Below, piece after piece: positions 43,245 through 51,267 of a stretch of 64,000 nucleotides of DNA. Below the pieces are notes generated by a model, which saw nothing but the letters and a program-made list of their open reading frames with translations, was not told where the DNA came from and ran no database searches. The DNA is taken from the NCBI GenBank assembly GCA_040385825.1, contig JAZKGQ010000002.1:282870-346869 (forward strand), in the 5' to 3' direction. The first letter of the stretch is position 1; each line of letters begins with the position of its first letter. Position numbers and translations under genes: made by a program. Source of the stretch: JANNNF01 sp040385825 (GTDB taxonomy: Bacteria > Pseudomonadota > Alphaproteobacteria > Rhodobacterales > Rhodobacteraceae).

Positions 43245-45422
43245 CTATCTGCGGCAGGTGCGTGCAGGCCCTGCAACCACGCCACTGCCAAAGCCGATCA
43301 GATCAACCGACAGGCCAAAATCCGTTGTCGGTTTCACAGTAGTAGATGACGTGAACCTGCGCGAGAGGGAAAGATCAACCCGCATGCACTCGTTGCGAAA
43401 CTCTACGCCCAGGGCGGCGGTGGTGCCGCGCTGATCGACAAAGTTGTAGCGGCCTGCCGCCTTGCCAGTCCAGTTCGGGGTGATCTTGTACTGCGCGGCA
43501 AAGGTCACTTCGCGGATCGGATCGGGCCGGTTTTCCAGCGGGTCGGCCACGGCAAAGACATAGCCGGTCGACAGGTCCAGCTTGTCGCGCTTCAGGTCCA
43601 GCCGGGCCTCGGCCTTGGAAAAGGTGAAGGCGTCGTCAAAGATCGCCCGCGTGGTCAGCAAGGTGCCGTTCGACAGGCTGATCTGCGCCCCTGCCAGCCA
43701 GTCCGATGTCTTGCCGTCCAGCCCCGAGGCCACGCCGAATTGCGCGGGGTCGCTGGTGCGGAACACCCGCCCCACCGTGACCCCCAGGGACCAGCCCGCC
43801 GGGTCATAGCGGGTCCAGCCGAGGCCGACATTGGCCCGCGCGCCGCGTTCCACCGCATCGGACCCCGGAAAGCGGTTCAGCGAATACATGTTGCCTTCGT
43901 CGAATTCGACCAGCGTGGAATCCTCGTTCGGCAGGGTTTCCGTGCCGCCCTCGGCCCAGATCAGCTGCACCACGGGTTCGATCACATGGCTTGCCCCACT
44001 GGCGGCAGTTGCAACCCAGGGCCAGCGCAACTCGACCCCGGCGGCGGAATGCAGCCGCGAGGTGCGGCCGGCAAAGCCTGCGTCCTGGCGGATGTTGTAG
44101 GCATCTGCCGTCACCTCGCCCAGCACCGTGCCCTCTAGCCCAAGGGGCAGGATCCAGCTGCGCCGCCAGTCCAGCCGCAACGACAGGCGGCTGGTGTCGC
44201 GGCCATCGGCGATGCTGTCGTCGTCCGGCCCGTCCAGCAGCGCGTCGGACGTGCGCCATTGGCTGTGGGTCTGCAACCGCAACCCGCCTTCCCCGCCAAG
44301 CGCCCCAAGGCTGAAACGGCGGTGAAAGGTCAGGTCGGCAATGACCGAAGGGATGGTCGAATTGTCCTCGCCGTCGCGCAGGGTCTGAAAGCTGATGATC
44401 CGGCCCGAGATGTGTTCGTTGCGCCGGGTGCGGGCAATCTCGACCCGGCTGTCCAGCCGGTCGGCATCGGACACGCCGTAATCCAGCAGATAGGCATTGT
44501 CGGTCACCGCCTGCGTGTTGATCGTCAGTGTATAGCCCTGCGCCAGATCGAAGGCACCGCGCACGAACAGATAGCCGCGCAGATCATCGGGCAGCAGGTC
44601 GTCGCGCGAAATGGCCCCCTCCACCTCCAGATCGCCGCGGCTCAGCGCCTCACGATAGCGAAACTCCAGCGTGCGGCCCGATTTGGTTGACAGATAGGGG
44701 GTCAGCGTCAGATCGCGCGATGGCCCGAGCGTCAGGAAATACGGCAGCTTGAGGCCCGTCCCAAGGCCGGAGGTGGTGCGCAGGCTGGGCATCAGAAAAC
44801 CGCTGGTCCGCGTCAGGCTGGGGTCGGGCATCCGCAGCCGGGGGATGTAGAACACCGGCACCCCGCCAAAGCGCAACTGGGCATGGTCGAAATAGATCTG
44901 GCGTTCCTGCTGGTCATGCACGATCCGGCGCGCCCGGATTTCCCACAGCGGGGTCGGGTTGTGCGCGCAGATCTGGCAGGACGAGGCCACCGACCTGTCA
45001 AGCTCGGTATAGCGCCCGCCAACCCGCGTCATCCGGTTCGACGCCAGTTGCAACTGCTGGTTCAGCACCAGACGGGCCGACTCGAGCACGCCTTCGGACA
45101 GATCGGCGGCAAGATCGGCCTGACTGGCCAGGATGATCGCGGCCCCGTCACTGTCGGTCAGCACCAGCGGGCCGCTGATTTCCAGCCGGTCGGCGGCCTG
45201 ATCGTAGACCAGCCGTGTCGCGCGCAGACGGCGGCCCTGATAGAAGATCTCGACCGCACCATCGGCAACCAGCCGGTTGTCGCCGGTGATCTGCAGGCTG
45301 TCGGCGATCAGGCTGGCCCGATCCTGCGCCTCGGCCTGCACCTGCGCCTGCGCAGGCGCCAGCAGGCTGGTCAGGACGAACAGACAGGCAGCACTCCAGC
45401 GGATCAGGGCAGGGCGCCGCAT
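43245..45422 (-). CDS. lptD: LPS-assembly outer-membrane protein LptD
   Basis: This 725-residue outer-membrane protein has a signal peptide at about 1-27, an OstA-type periplasmic domain (about 38-165) and a C-terminal beta-barrel. Cysteines at SCQICAHNP (about 170) and near the C-terminus (NECMRVDL, ARTCRR) are candidates for the disulfides that LptD needs. It inserts LPS into the outer leaflet. The start shares one base with the lptG stop. Confidence 0.93.
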   Translation of the reverse strand: MRRPALIRWSAACLFVLTSLLAPAQAQVQAEAQDRASLIADSLQITGDNRLVADGAVEIFYQGRRLRATRLVYDQAADRLEISGPLVLTDSDGAAIILASQADLAADLSEGVLESARLVLNQQLQLASNRMTRVGGRYTELDRSVASSCQICAHNPTPLWEIRARRIVHDQQERQIYFDHAQLRFGGVPVFYIPRLRMPDPSLTRTSGFLMPSLRTTSGLGTGLKLPYFLTLGPSRDLTLTPYLSTKSGRTLEFRYREALSRGDLEVEGAISRDDLLPDDLRGYLFVRGAFDLAQGYTLTINTQAVTDNAYLLDYGVSDADRLDSRVEIARTRRNEHISGRIISFQTLRDGEDNSTIPSVIADLTFHRRFSLGALGGEGGLRLQTHSQWRTSDALLDGPDDDSIADGRDTSRLSLRLDWRRSWILPLGLEGTVLGEVTADAYNIRQDAGFAGRTSRLHSAAGVELRWPWVATAASGASHVIEPVVQLIWAEGGTETLPNEDSTLVEFDEGNMYSLNRFPGSDAVERGARANVGLGWTRYDPAGWSLGVTVGRVFRTSDPAQFGVASGLDGKTSDWLAGAQISLSNGTLLTTRAIFDDAFTFSKAEARLDLKRDKLDLSTGYVFAVADPLENRPDPIREVTFAAQYKITPNWTGKAAGRYNFVDQRGTTAALGVEFRNECMRVDLSLSRRFTSSTTVKPTTDFGLSVDLIGFGSGVVAGPARTCRR

Positions 45423-46519
45423 CAGCCATCCTCCAGATGCAACAACAGGCCCATGGCCATCAGAACGGCGGCCAGCGGCGGGCTCCATGCCGCAAGCGGC
45501 AGCGGAATCTGCCCGTTCGCGCCAAGCGATTGCGCGAAATTGCGCAAGAAGAACAGCGCAAACCCGGCCAGCATGGCAAACAGCACCATGGTTCCGGTCT
45601 TGCCAAAGCGGGTGTGGCGCATGGTGAAGCCAGCCGCCACCAGCACCATCGCGGCCATCAGCAGGGGCTGGGCCAGTTCCATCTGAAACCACAGACGGTA
45701 GGCGCGGGCCGAAAACCCGGCGCGTTCCAGCCCTTCGATATAGGCGGGCAGGCCCCAGAACGGGATCGCCGCAGGTTCGCCAAAACTGTCGCGGATGCGT
45801 TCCACCGTCAGATCCGACGGCAGCCTTGCCCCGTCGGCATCCAGCACCGCCAGCAGTTCGGGGTTGGGCGCGGTCAGATCCCACCGCTTGGACCCCGACA
45901 ACACCCAGGCCCCCGGTTCCAGCCGGGCCGCCACAGCCTCGACCCGCGCCAGCGGCAGGCCGCTGGCGTCAAAGGTCAGGAAGGTCACATCGAACAGTTC
46001 GGTGCCATCGGGGTTCGACCGGGCCGCCTGAATCACGGTCTGGCCATCCGCGCTGCCCTGCCGCAGCCAAAGCCCGGTATCGGCCACCGACAGCACCGAC
46101 CCCGACCCCGCGCCATATTCCGACCGCAGCTTGGCGTATTCCTTGATGGTGGCCGCGACAATCGGGTTCACGATGCCCACCACCAGCATGCCAAGGATCA
46201 GCGCCGCCACCACCGGGGCCACCAGAAACCGCAGACCCGACCGCCCCGCCGCCCGCACCACCACCAGTTCGGACGACCGCGCCAGCCCCAGAAACAGCGC
46301 AATGGATGCCATGATCAGGATAAGCGGCAAAACCCGGTACAGGCTTTCGGGCACATTCATCAGCGCCAGCCGCCCGGCCTCGCCGATGCCGATGTCAGAC
46401 GAGGAGAACCGGCGCAACTGATCGATCATGTCGATCAGCAGCATGATCCCCGCAAACACCAGCAAGACTCGGGCCACCATGGCCAGAAACCGCCGCACGA
46501 TATACAGGCTCAGGATCAT
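45422..46519 (-). CDS. lptG: LPS export ABC transporter permease LptG
   Basis: This 365-residue YjgP/YjgQ-family permease has three N-terminal membrane helices, a large periplasmic jelly-roll region (about 130-260) and three C-terminal helices. ARSSELVVVRAAGRSGLRF near residue 80 is the cytoplasmic coupling region contacting LptB. It overlaps lptF by ATGA and lptD by one base. Confidence 0.93.
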   Translation of the reverse strand: MILSLYIVRRFLAMVARVLLVFAGIMLLIDMIDQLRRFSSSDIGIGEAGRLALMNVPESLYRVLPLILIMASIALFLGLARSSELVVVRAAGRSGLRFLVAPVVAALILGMLVVGIVNPIVAATIKEYAKLRSEYGAGSGSVLSVADTGLWLRQGSADGQTVIQAARSNPDGTELFDVTFLTFDASGLPLARVEAVAARLEPGAWVLSGSKRWDLTAPNPELLAVLDADGARLPSDLTVERIRDSFGEPAAIPFWGLPAYIEGLERAGFSARAYRLWFQMELAQPLLMAAMVLVAAGFTMRHTRFGKTGTMVLFAMLAGFALFFLRNFAQSLGANGQIPLPLAAWSPPLAAVLMAMGLLLHLEDG

Positions 46520-47670
46520 GCGGGGGCCTTTTGCCAGAAACGCGGCCCGATATGGCGGTCAGCCTGGGCCAGGAACAACAGCCCCACCGCCAGCACGAAC
46601 CCCGCAAGCGGGGCCGCATAGACCAGACCGGCGGCAGTCGTCGCCTGCAAGGATGCAGCCGCCCCCCAAGTGTTGATCAGTTGCAGACAGATCAACAGCA
46701 ACACCGCCCCCCCCATCTGCCGCCACAGGCCAAAGCGCGAAAACCCGCCCAGCATAAGGCAGGCAAACCCGACCAGCGGCGCTGCCACCGCCAGCAGCGG
46801 CATGGCAAAGCGGGCATTCCCTTCCGACAGGAACGCGGCGCGGCTTTCGCCGATCTCGGCCAAGGTCGCCTCGGTCGGGTTCAGCAGATCGAAGGTCGAC
46901 AATTCGTCCAGCGTGCGCCCCGACCGCCCTCCGACCGACACCAGCCCGGCCAGATCCAGCGTGAAATCGGCAAAGCGCGTCACCGAAATGCGCCGGTCCG
47001 CGCGGGTGATGGTCTGGGCCGACCCGTCAAACATGATCAGCTTGGGCGCGTCTTCGCCGCGCACCAGCAAGGCCCGCCGCGCGGTATAGGTCACCCGGTC
47101 CGTCACTGACCGTTCATCGGACAGGAACAGGTCGTTCAACTCTCCGGTCTGGCTGATCTGGCGGATGTACAGCGTGATGCCCAGGGCAGGGTGCATGAAC
47201 TGGCCATCGTTCAGGAATCGCGCGGTGACATTCTGCGAAATCTCGGCGCTGCGGTTGGCAAGGGCGGTGCGGCTGGCCGGCACCAGCACATGCATCAGCA
47301 CCAGCATCATCCCCATCACGATCATGCCGAACACCAGCACGGGCCGCGCCAGCCGGAAGGCCGAAAACCCCGCCGCCTGTACCACCACCAGCTCGCTTTC
47401 CTGCATCAGCCGGTTGACGACATAGACCGTCGCCGCAAAGGCCGAAATCGGCAGCACCAGACGGATCACATTGGGCAGGGTCAGCACGGAAAACTCAAGG
47501 AAAACCAGCGCCGACTGGCCATCACCGATCAACTGGTCAAACAGGCCGACAGCCCGGTTGATCCAATAGACAGCCACCAGCACTAGCGAGAAGAACCCGA
47601 ATAGCCCAAGCAGTTGTGACAGCAGATATCTGTCCAGCCTCGACACGCGCCGCTGCCCCCCCCCATTCAT
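46516..47670 (-). CDS. lptF: LPS export ABC transporter permease LptF
   Basis: This 384-residue partner of LptG has the same layout of three helices, periplasmic domain and three helices. RLMQESELVVVQAAGFSAFRL near residue 86 is the coupling segment. The ATG at 47670 has a weak ribosome-binding site; an in-frame GTG at 47646 after a G-run is a reasonable alternative. It starts the minus-strand block and is divergent from pepA. Confidence 0.93.
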   Translation of the reverse strand: MNGGGQRRVSRLDRYLLSQLLGLFGFFSLVLVAVYWINRAVGLFDQLIGDGQSALVFLEFSVLTLPNVIRLVLPISAFAATVYVVNRLMQESELVVVQAAGFSAFRLARPVLVFGMIVMGMMLVLMHVLVPASRTALANRSAEISQNVTARFLNDGQFMHPALGITLYIRQISQTGELNDLFLSDERSVTDRVTYTARRALLVRGEDAPKLIMFDGSAQTITRADRRISVTRFADFTLDLAGLVSVGGRSGRTLDELSTFDLLNPTEATLAEIGESRAAFLSEGNARFAMPLLAVAAPLVGFACLMLGGFSRFGLWRQMGGAVLLLICLQLINTWGAAASLQATTAAGLVYAAPLAGFVLAVGLLFLAQADRHIGPRFWQKAPA

Positions 47671-47753
47671 CTGGCCGCGACCCTAACGGAATTCCCGCGC
47701 GGGGAAAACTGGTATCTGGCCATTCCCGCGATCAGACACTAGCCTTTGCCGAT

Positions 47754-47816
47754 GGCCGTGCCCAGCACGGTCAAACCCATTGCCCATGGCCGTGCCCCGC
47801 ACGGCCAGACCTTTTT
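47754..47816 (+). promoter_or_regulatory. Two tandem near-identical hairpins in the pepA leader, the second with a T-tract
   Basis: GGCCGTGC-CCA-GCACGGTC (47754-47772) and TGGCCGTGC-CCC-GCACGGCCA (47787-47807) are spaced 34 bp apart, and the second is followed by GACCTTTTT. In the sense of pepA, the second looks like an intrinsic terminator 14 bp before the start codon, suggesting attenuation or a terminator for an upstream transcript. Confidence 0.55.
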
Positions 47817-47829
47817 GCCGGAGCCGCAG

Positions 47830-49302
47830 ATGTCCAATCCCGTGCCGATCAAATTCACCGAAACCGATCTGGACGCACTGGCCACCGCGCCGGGTCGCAT
47901 CGCGATCCTTGCCGACGGGGCGACCGGAGTGTCGCCTGCCGCGCGCAGGCTGGACCGGGCGATGAAAGGCGCGCTGCTGCGCTATCTGGGGTCCGAGGCC
48001 TTTGGCCGCCTGAAACCCGGCGAGGCGCAGGATCTGGCCTATCCGGCGGGGCTTGCCTGCGATGCGGTGCAGGTCGTGCGGCTGGCAAAGCGCGCCGATG
48101 TGGCGGCGGCCCGCAAGGCAGGCGGCGCCATTGGCCGGGCGCATGGCACGGCGGCAACCCTGATCGTGGCGGAAAACCACCCCCGCGCGGCGGACGTGGC
48201 CTTTGGCCTGGCCATGCGCGCCTATGACTTCACGCCGCACAAATCCGCCGACCCCAAAGTCCCCGGCCCGGTCGACATGATGGTTGCCGCCCCCGAGGCC
48301 GTGGCCGCCGCCGCAGCCCCGATGGCCGCTGTGGCCGAAGGCGTGTTCTTCACCCGCGATCTGGTGAACGAACCCGCCAACATCCTGACCACCGACGATT
48401 TCGCCGCCCGCCTTGCCGCGATGCAGGAACTGGGGCTGGAGGTGGAAATCCTCGAAGAAGACCAGCTTGCAGCCCTTGGAATGCGCGCGCTTCTGGGCGT
48501 GGGTCAGGGGTCGGACAGCCCCTCCAAGGTGGTGGTGATGCAGTGGAACGGCGGCCCAAAGGATCAGGCCCCCTTCGCGCTGGTCGGCAAGGGCGTGGTG
48601 TTCGACACGGGCGGCATTTCCATCAAACCTGCGGGCGGGATGGAGGAAATGACGATGGACATGGGCGGCGCAGGCGTCGTTGCCGGTGTCATGCGTACAC
48701 TGGCGCTGCGCAAGGCACGCGCCAACGTGGTCGGTCTGGTCGGCCTTGTCGAAAACATGCCCGACGGCCGCGCACAACGCCCCGGCGATGTGGTCCGCGC
48801 GATGAACGGCGTGACGATCGAGGTGATCAACACCGATGCCGAGGGGCGTTTGGTCCTTGCCGATGTGCTATGGTACACGCAGGAACGTTTCAAACCCACC
48901 GGCATGATCAACCTTGCCACCCTGACGGGGGCGATCATCGTGGCTCTGGGCCATGAAAACACAGGCGTTTTTTCCAACAGTGACGATCTGTGCAATGCGT
49001 TCCTCAAGGCGGCAGCCTCCGAAGGCGAAGGTGCCTGGCGGATGCCGATGGGCGAGGGCTATGATGCGAAACTCAAAAGCCGGATCGCCGACATCATGAA
49101 CTCCTGTGGCCGCGATGGCGGTGCCGTTACGGCGGCACAGTTTCTGGGCCGGTTCGTGAAACCCGAAACCCCGTGGTGCCATCTGGACATCGCGGGAACG
49201 GCGCTGCTGAAGGCGGACACGGCGCTGTCGCCCAAGGGGGCCACGGGCTGGGGAGTGATGGCGCTGAACCGCCTGATCCGCGACAAGTACGAGGCGAAAT
49301 AG
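47830..49302 (+). CDS. pepA: Leucyl aminopeptidase
   Basis: This 490-residue M17 aminopeptidase has KGVVFDTGGISIKPAGGMEEMTMDMGG (about 257-283, metal-binding Lys and Asp) and the family signature NTDAEGRLVLAD near 337. The start at 47830 follows CCGGAGCC; the frame is open to 47746, but that part covers the leader hairpins. holC follows after 6 bp. Confidence 0.95.
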   Translation: MSNPVPIKFTETDLDALATAPGRIAILADGATGVSPAARRLDRAMKGALLRYLGSEAFGRLKPGEAQDLAYPAGLACDAVQVVRLAKRADVAAARKAGGAIGRAHGTAATLIVAENHPRAADVAFGLAMRAYDFTPHKSADPKVPGPVDMMVAAPEAVAAAAAPMAAVAEGVFFTRDLVNEPANILTTDDFAARLAAMQELGLEVEILEEDQLAALGMRALLGVGQGSDSPSKVVVMQWNGGPKDQAPFALVGKGVVFDTGGISIKPAGGMEEMTMDMGGAGVVAGVMRTLALRKARANVVGLVGLVENMPDGRAQRPGDVVRAMNGVTIEVINTDAEGRLVLADVLWYTQERFKPTGMINLATLTGAIIVALGHENTGVFSNSDDLCNAFLKAAASEGEGAWRMPMGEGYDAKLKSRIADIMNSCGRDGGAVTAAQFLGRFVKPETPWCHLDIAGTALLKADTALSPKGATGWGVMALNRLIRDKYEAK

Positions 49303-49308
49303 CCCCCG

Positions 49309-49782
49309 ATGGGCGTGGTGATGTTCTACCAGCTGACCCGGTCTTCGGCGCAGGACACGCTGACCACCATCCTGACCCGCGCTGTGGGTCAGGGCTGGCG
49401 GGTGATGATCCGCAGCCCCGACCGGGCCAGGCTGGAACGGCTGGATGCCGCACTCTGGCTTGGCCCCGAAGACGGATTTCTGCCGCATGGTCTGCAAGGC
49501 GGCGCACAGGACGCCGACCAGCCGGTGTTGCTGGGGCAGGGGGCGGCCAGCAACGGGGCCAGGGGCGTGATGCTGCTGGACGGCGCCGAAACCGATCTGG
49601 CCGAAGCACAGGCGATGGACCGGGTCTGGGTGATCTTTGACGGCGCAGACGGGGCACAGCTGACCCAGGCACGCGCCCAGTGGAAACGCCTGACCGAGGC
49701 CGGGTTGGCGGCGCAATACTGGTCGGAAGACTCTGGCCGGTGGGAAAAGAAGGCCGAAAAGCCGCACCCCGAAACTCCCTAA
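49309..49782 (+). CDS. holC: DNA polymerase III chi subunit
   Basis: This 157-residue clamp-loader accessory protein has FYQLTRSSAQDTLTTIL at the start and LERLDAALWLGPEDGFLPHG near residue 47, followed by QPVLLGQG, the HolC hallmarks. It links the polymerase to single-strand-binding protein. It lies directly after pepA, as in many proteobacteria. ATG at 49321 (MFYQLTR) is a possible alternative start. Confidence 0.92.
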   Translation: MGVVMFYQLTRSSAQDTLTTILTRAVGQGWRVMIRSPDRARLERLDAALWLGPEDGFLPHGLQGGAQDADQPVLLGQGAASNGARGVMLLDGAETDLAEAQAMDRVWVIFDGADGAQLTQARAQWKRLTEAGLAAQYWSEDSGRWEKKAEKPHPETP

Positions 49783-49794
49783 ACTTCAGCTCTA

Positions 49795-49828
49795 ATTTTC
49801 ATCCTCTGTGCACAAATATCCCACGGGG
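49795..49828 (-). repeat. Dispersed intergenic element, copy D
   Basis: On the minus strand: CCCCGTGGGATATTT, then GTGCACAGAGGATGAAAAT. The last 18 bases match copy B. The continuation seen in copy E (GGTGTGAAACCCCCG) reappears about 100 bp away at 49931, as if the element had been split by the palindromes between. Confidence 0.65.
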
Positions 49829-49930
49829 TCGTCACATTGGCCTCGCCAATGTGACCTGATGAGCGATCAAAAACTCTCCAGTGGAGAGTTTTCGCGAAGA
49901 ACGCACGGCCCGTGGCCGGGCCGTGCCCAG
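49829..49930. repeat. Three consecutive perfect palindromes inside the element
   Basis: GTCACATTGG/CCAATGTGAC (49831-49855), AAAACTCTCC/GGAGAGTTTT with a 3-nt loop (49870-49892) and GCACGGCCCG/CGGGCCGTGC (49903-49926) are all perfect 10-bp stems. They lie between convergent holC and protease genes. The middle one has the A-tract/T-tract form of a bidirectional terminator. Confidence 0.75.
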
Positions 49931-49959
49931 GGTGTGAAACCCCCGGCGGCCAGCCCCGC

Positions 49960-50538
49960 TCACCGCCGCAGGATCATCGTCCCATCGGCAATCTCGATGC
50001 GGAACTGCCGCAGATAATCCATCCCCAACAGCGAAACATCCATCGCGCCCTCGGTCACGAAGGCGCGGAAATCCTCATCGCGGTAGGGGCCAAGCTCCAC
50101 CACCGGCAGCGTGACAGTGGCGGTGCGCACCACGCCATTGGCGGTGCTCGCCTCGCCCATGTAGACCAGACTTGCGGGATCGATCCCCAGCCGGGCGGCA
50201 TCGGCATCGGCCAGCACCATGTTGCTGGCCCCGGTATCGGCCATGAAGCGGACGGGTTCGTCATTCACCATCAGCGTCAGATAATAATGCCCGTCCGGCG
50301 CGCGGGGCACCTCGATCTGGCCCCCGGCCACCATCTGGCGCGGCGCAAGGTCGGTCTTGATGTCGCTCCACAGCCCGTAACCCGCCATCACCCCCAGAAA
50401 GATCATCCCCCAGGCCAGCGCCGTGCGTAGCGCCACACCCAGACGGGTGCGGTATTCCACCAGCACCCAGCCACTGATCGCCACCAGCAGCAGCACAAGG
50501 TACACAAGTTGCGCGATCTGATCACTGTCCATGGGCAT
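49960..50538 (-). CDS. Membrane-anchored retropepsin-like aspartic protease (clan AA, TIGR02281 type)
   Basis: This 192-residue protein has two N-terminal membrane segments (about 10-28 and 37-55) and a periplasmic retropepsin-like domain (about 85-190). The catalytic motif FMADTGASNMVL near residue 110 is intact. A single DTG site implies that a dimer is needed. Its substrate is unknown. ATG at 50532 is an alternative start. Confidence 0.85.
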   Translation of the reverse strand: MPMDSDQIAQLVYLVLLLVAISGWVLVEYRTRLGVALRTALAWGMIFLGVMAGYGLWSDIKTDLAPRQMVAGGQIEVPRAPDGHYYLTLMVNDEPVRFMADTGASNMVLADADAARLGIDPASLVYMGEASTANGVVRTATVTLPVVELGPYRDEDFRAFVTEGAMDVSLLGMDYLRQFRIEIADGTMILRR

Positions 50539-50594
50539 TTCTTTCGCGGGATGCTGGTTGCCTGATATGGGGTCGGGCGCCGGCCATGAAAAGG

Positions 50595-51212
50595 TCAGCC
50601 GATCAGCCCGGTGCCGCGCACCCCGTCGATCACGAACTGCACCGCAAGCGCCGCCAGCAACATGCCAAGCAGCCGGGTGATCACGATTGTCCCGGTGCGC
50701 CCCAGCAGGCGTTCCAGCGGCGGCGAAGCCAGCAGGAACCCGTAGGTCACCGCCATCATCGCCCCCATCAAGGCCAGCACGGCCACGGTGCCGCCCCATC
50801 CCGGCCCGGATTGCCCCACCAGCAGGATCATCGACGCAATCGCCCCCGGCCCCGCGATCAGCGGAATGGCAAGCGGAAACACCGACGGATCATGGTCGGG
50901 GTCGGCCTGCTGGCCCTCGCGCCTCTGGGTGCGGCGTTCAAACAGCATGTCGAGCGCGGTCAGAAACAGCAAGATGCCCCCGGCAATGCGAAAGGCCGAC
51001 ATCGAAATGCCGACAAACCCGAGGATCGCCTCGCCCGCAAGGCCGAAGGCCAGCAGCAACCCCGCGGCGATAAGGCAGGCGCGCCCCGCCATCGCGCGGC
51101 GGCGGTCGGCATCCATGCCACGGGTCAGCGCAATGAACAGCGGCACCAGCCCCGGCGGGTCGATGACCACGAACAGGGTGGCAAAGGCGGTGATCAGAAA
51201 GGCGTGATCCAT
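50595..51212 (-). CDS. MarC family integral membrane protein
   Basis: This 205-residue protein has about six membrane helices. FVVIDPPGLVPLFIALTRG near residue 14 and PLAIPLIAGPGAIASMILL near 115 are MarC hallmarks. Despite the name, the family has no proven role in antibiotic resistance, and its transport function is unknown. It is the middle of three minus-strand genes. Confidence 0.88.
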   Translation of the reverse strand: MDHAFLITAFATLFVVIDPPGLVPLFIALTRGMDADRRRAMAGRACLIAAGLLLAFGLAGEAILGFVGISMSAFRIAGGILLFLTALDMLFERRTQRREGQQADPDHDPSVFPLAIPLIAGPGAIASMILLVGQSGPGWGGTVAVLALMGAMMAVTYGFLLASPPLERLLGRTGTIVITRLLGMLLAALAVQFVIDGVRGTGLIG

Positions 51213-51267
51213 CGGCGCAGGCTAGGCGGTCGGCACCGCCCTGACAAGCGCCGCAGTAACGGCAGCC

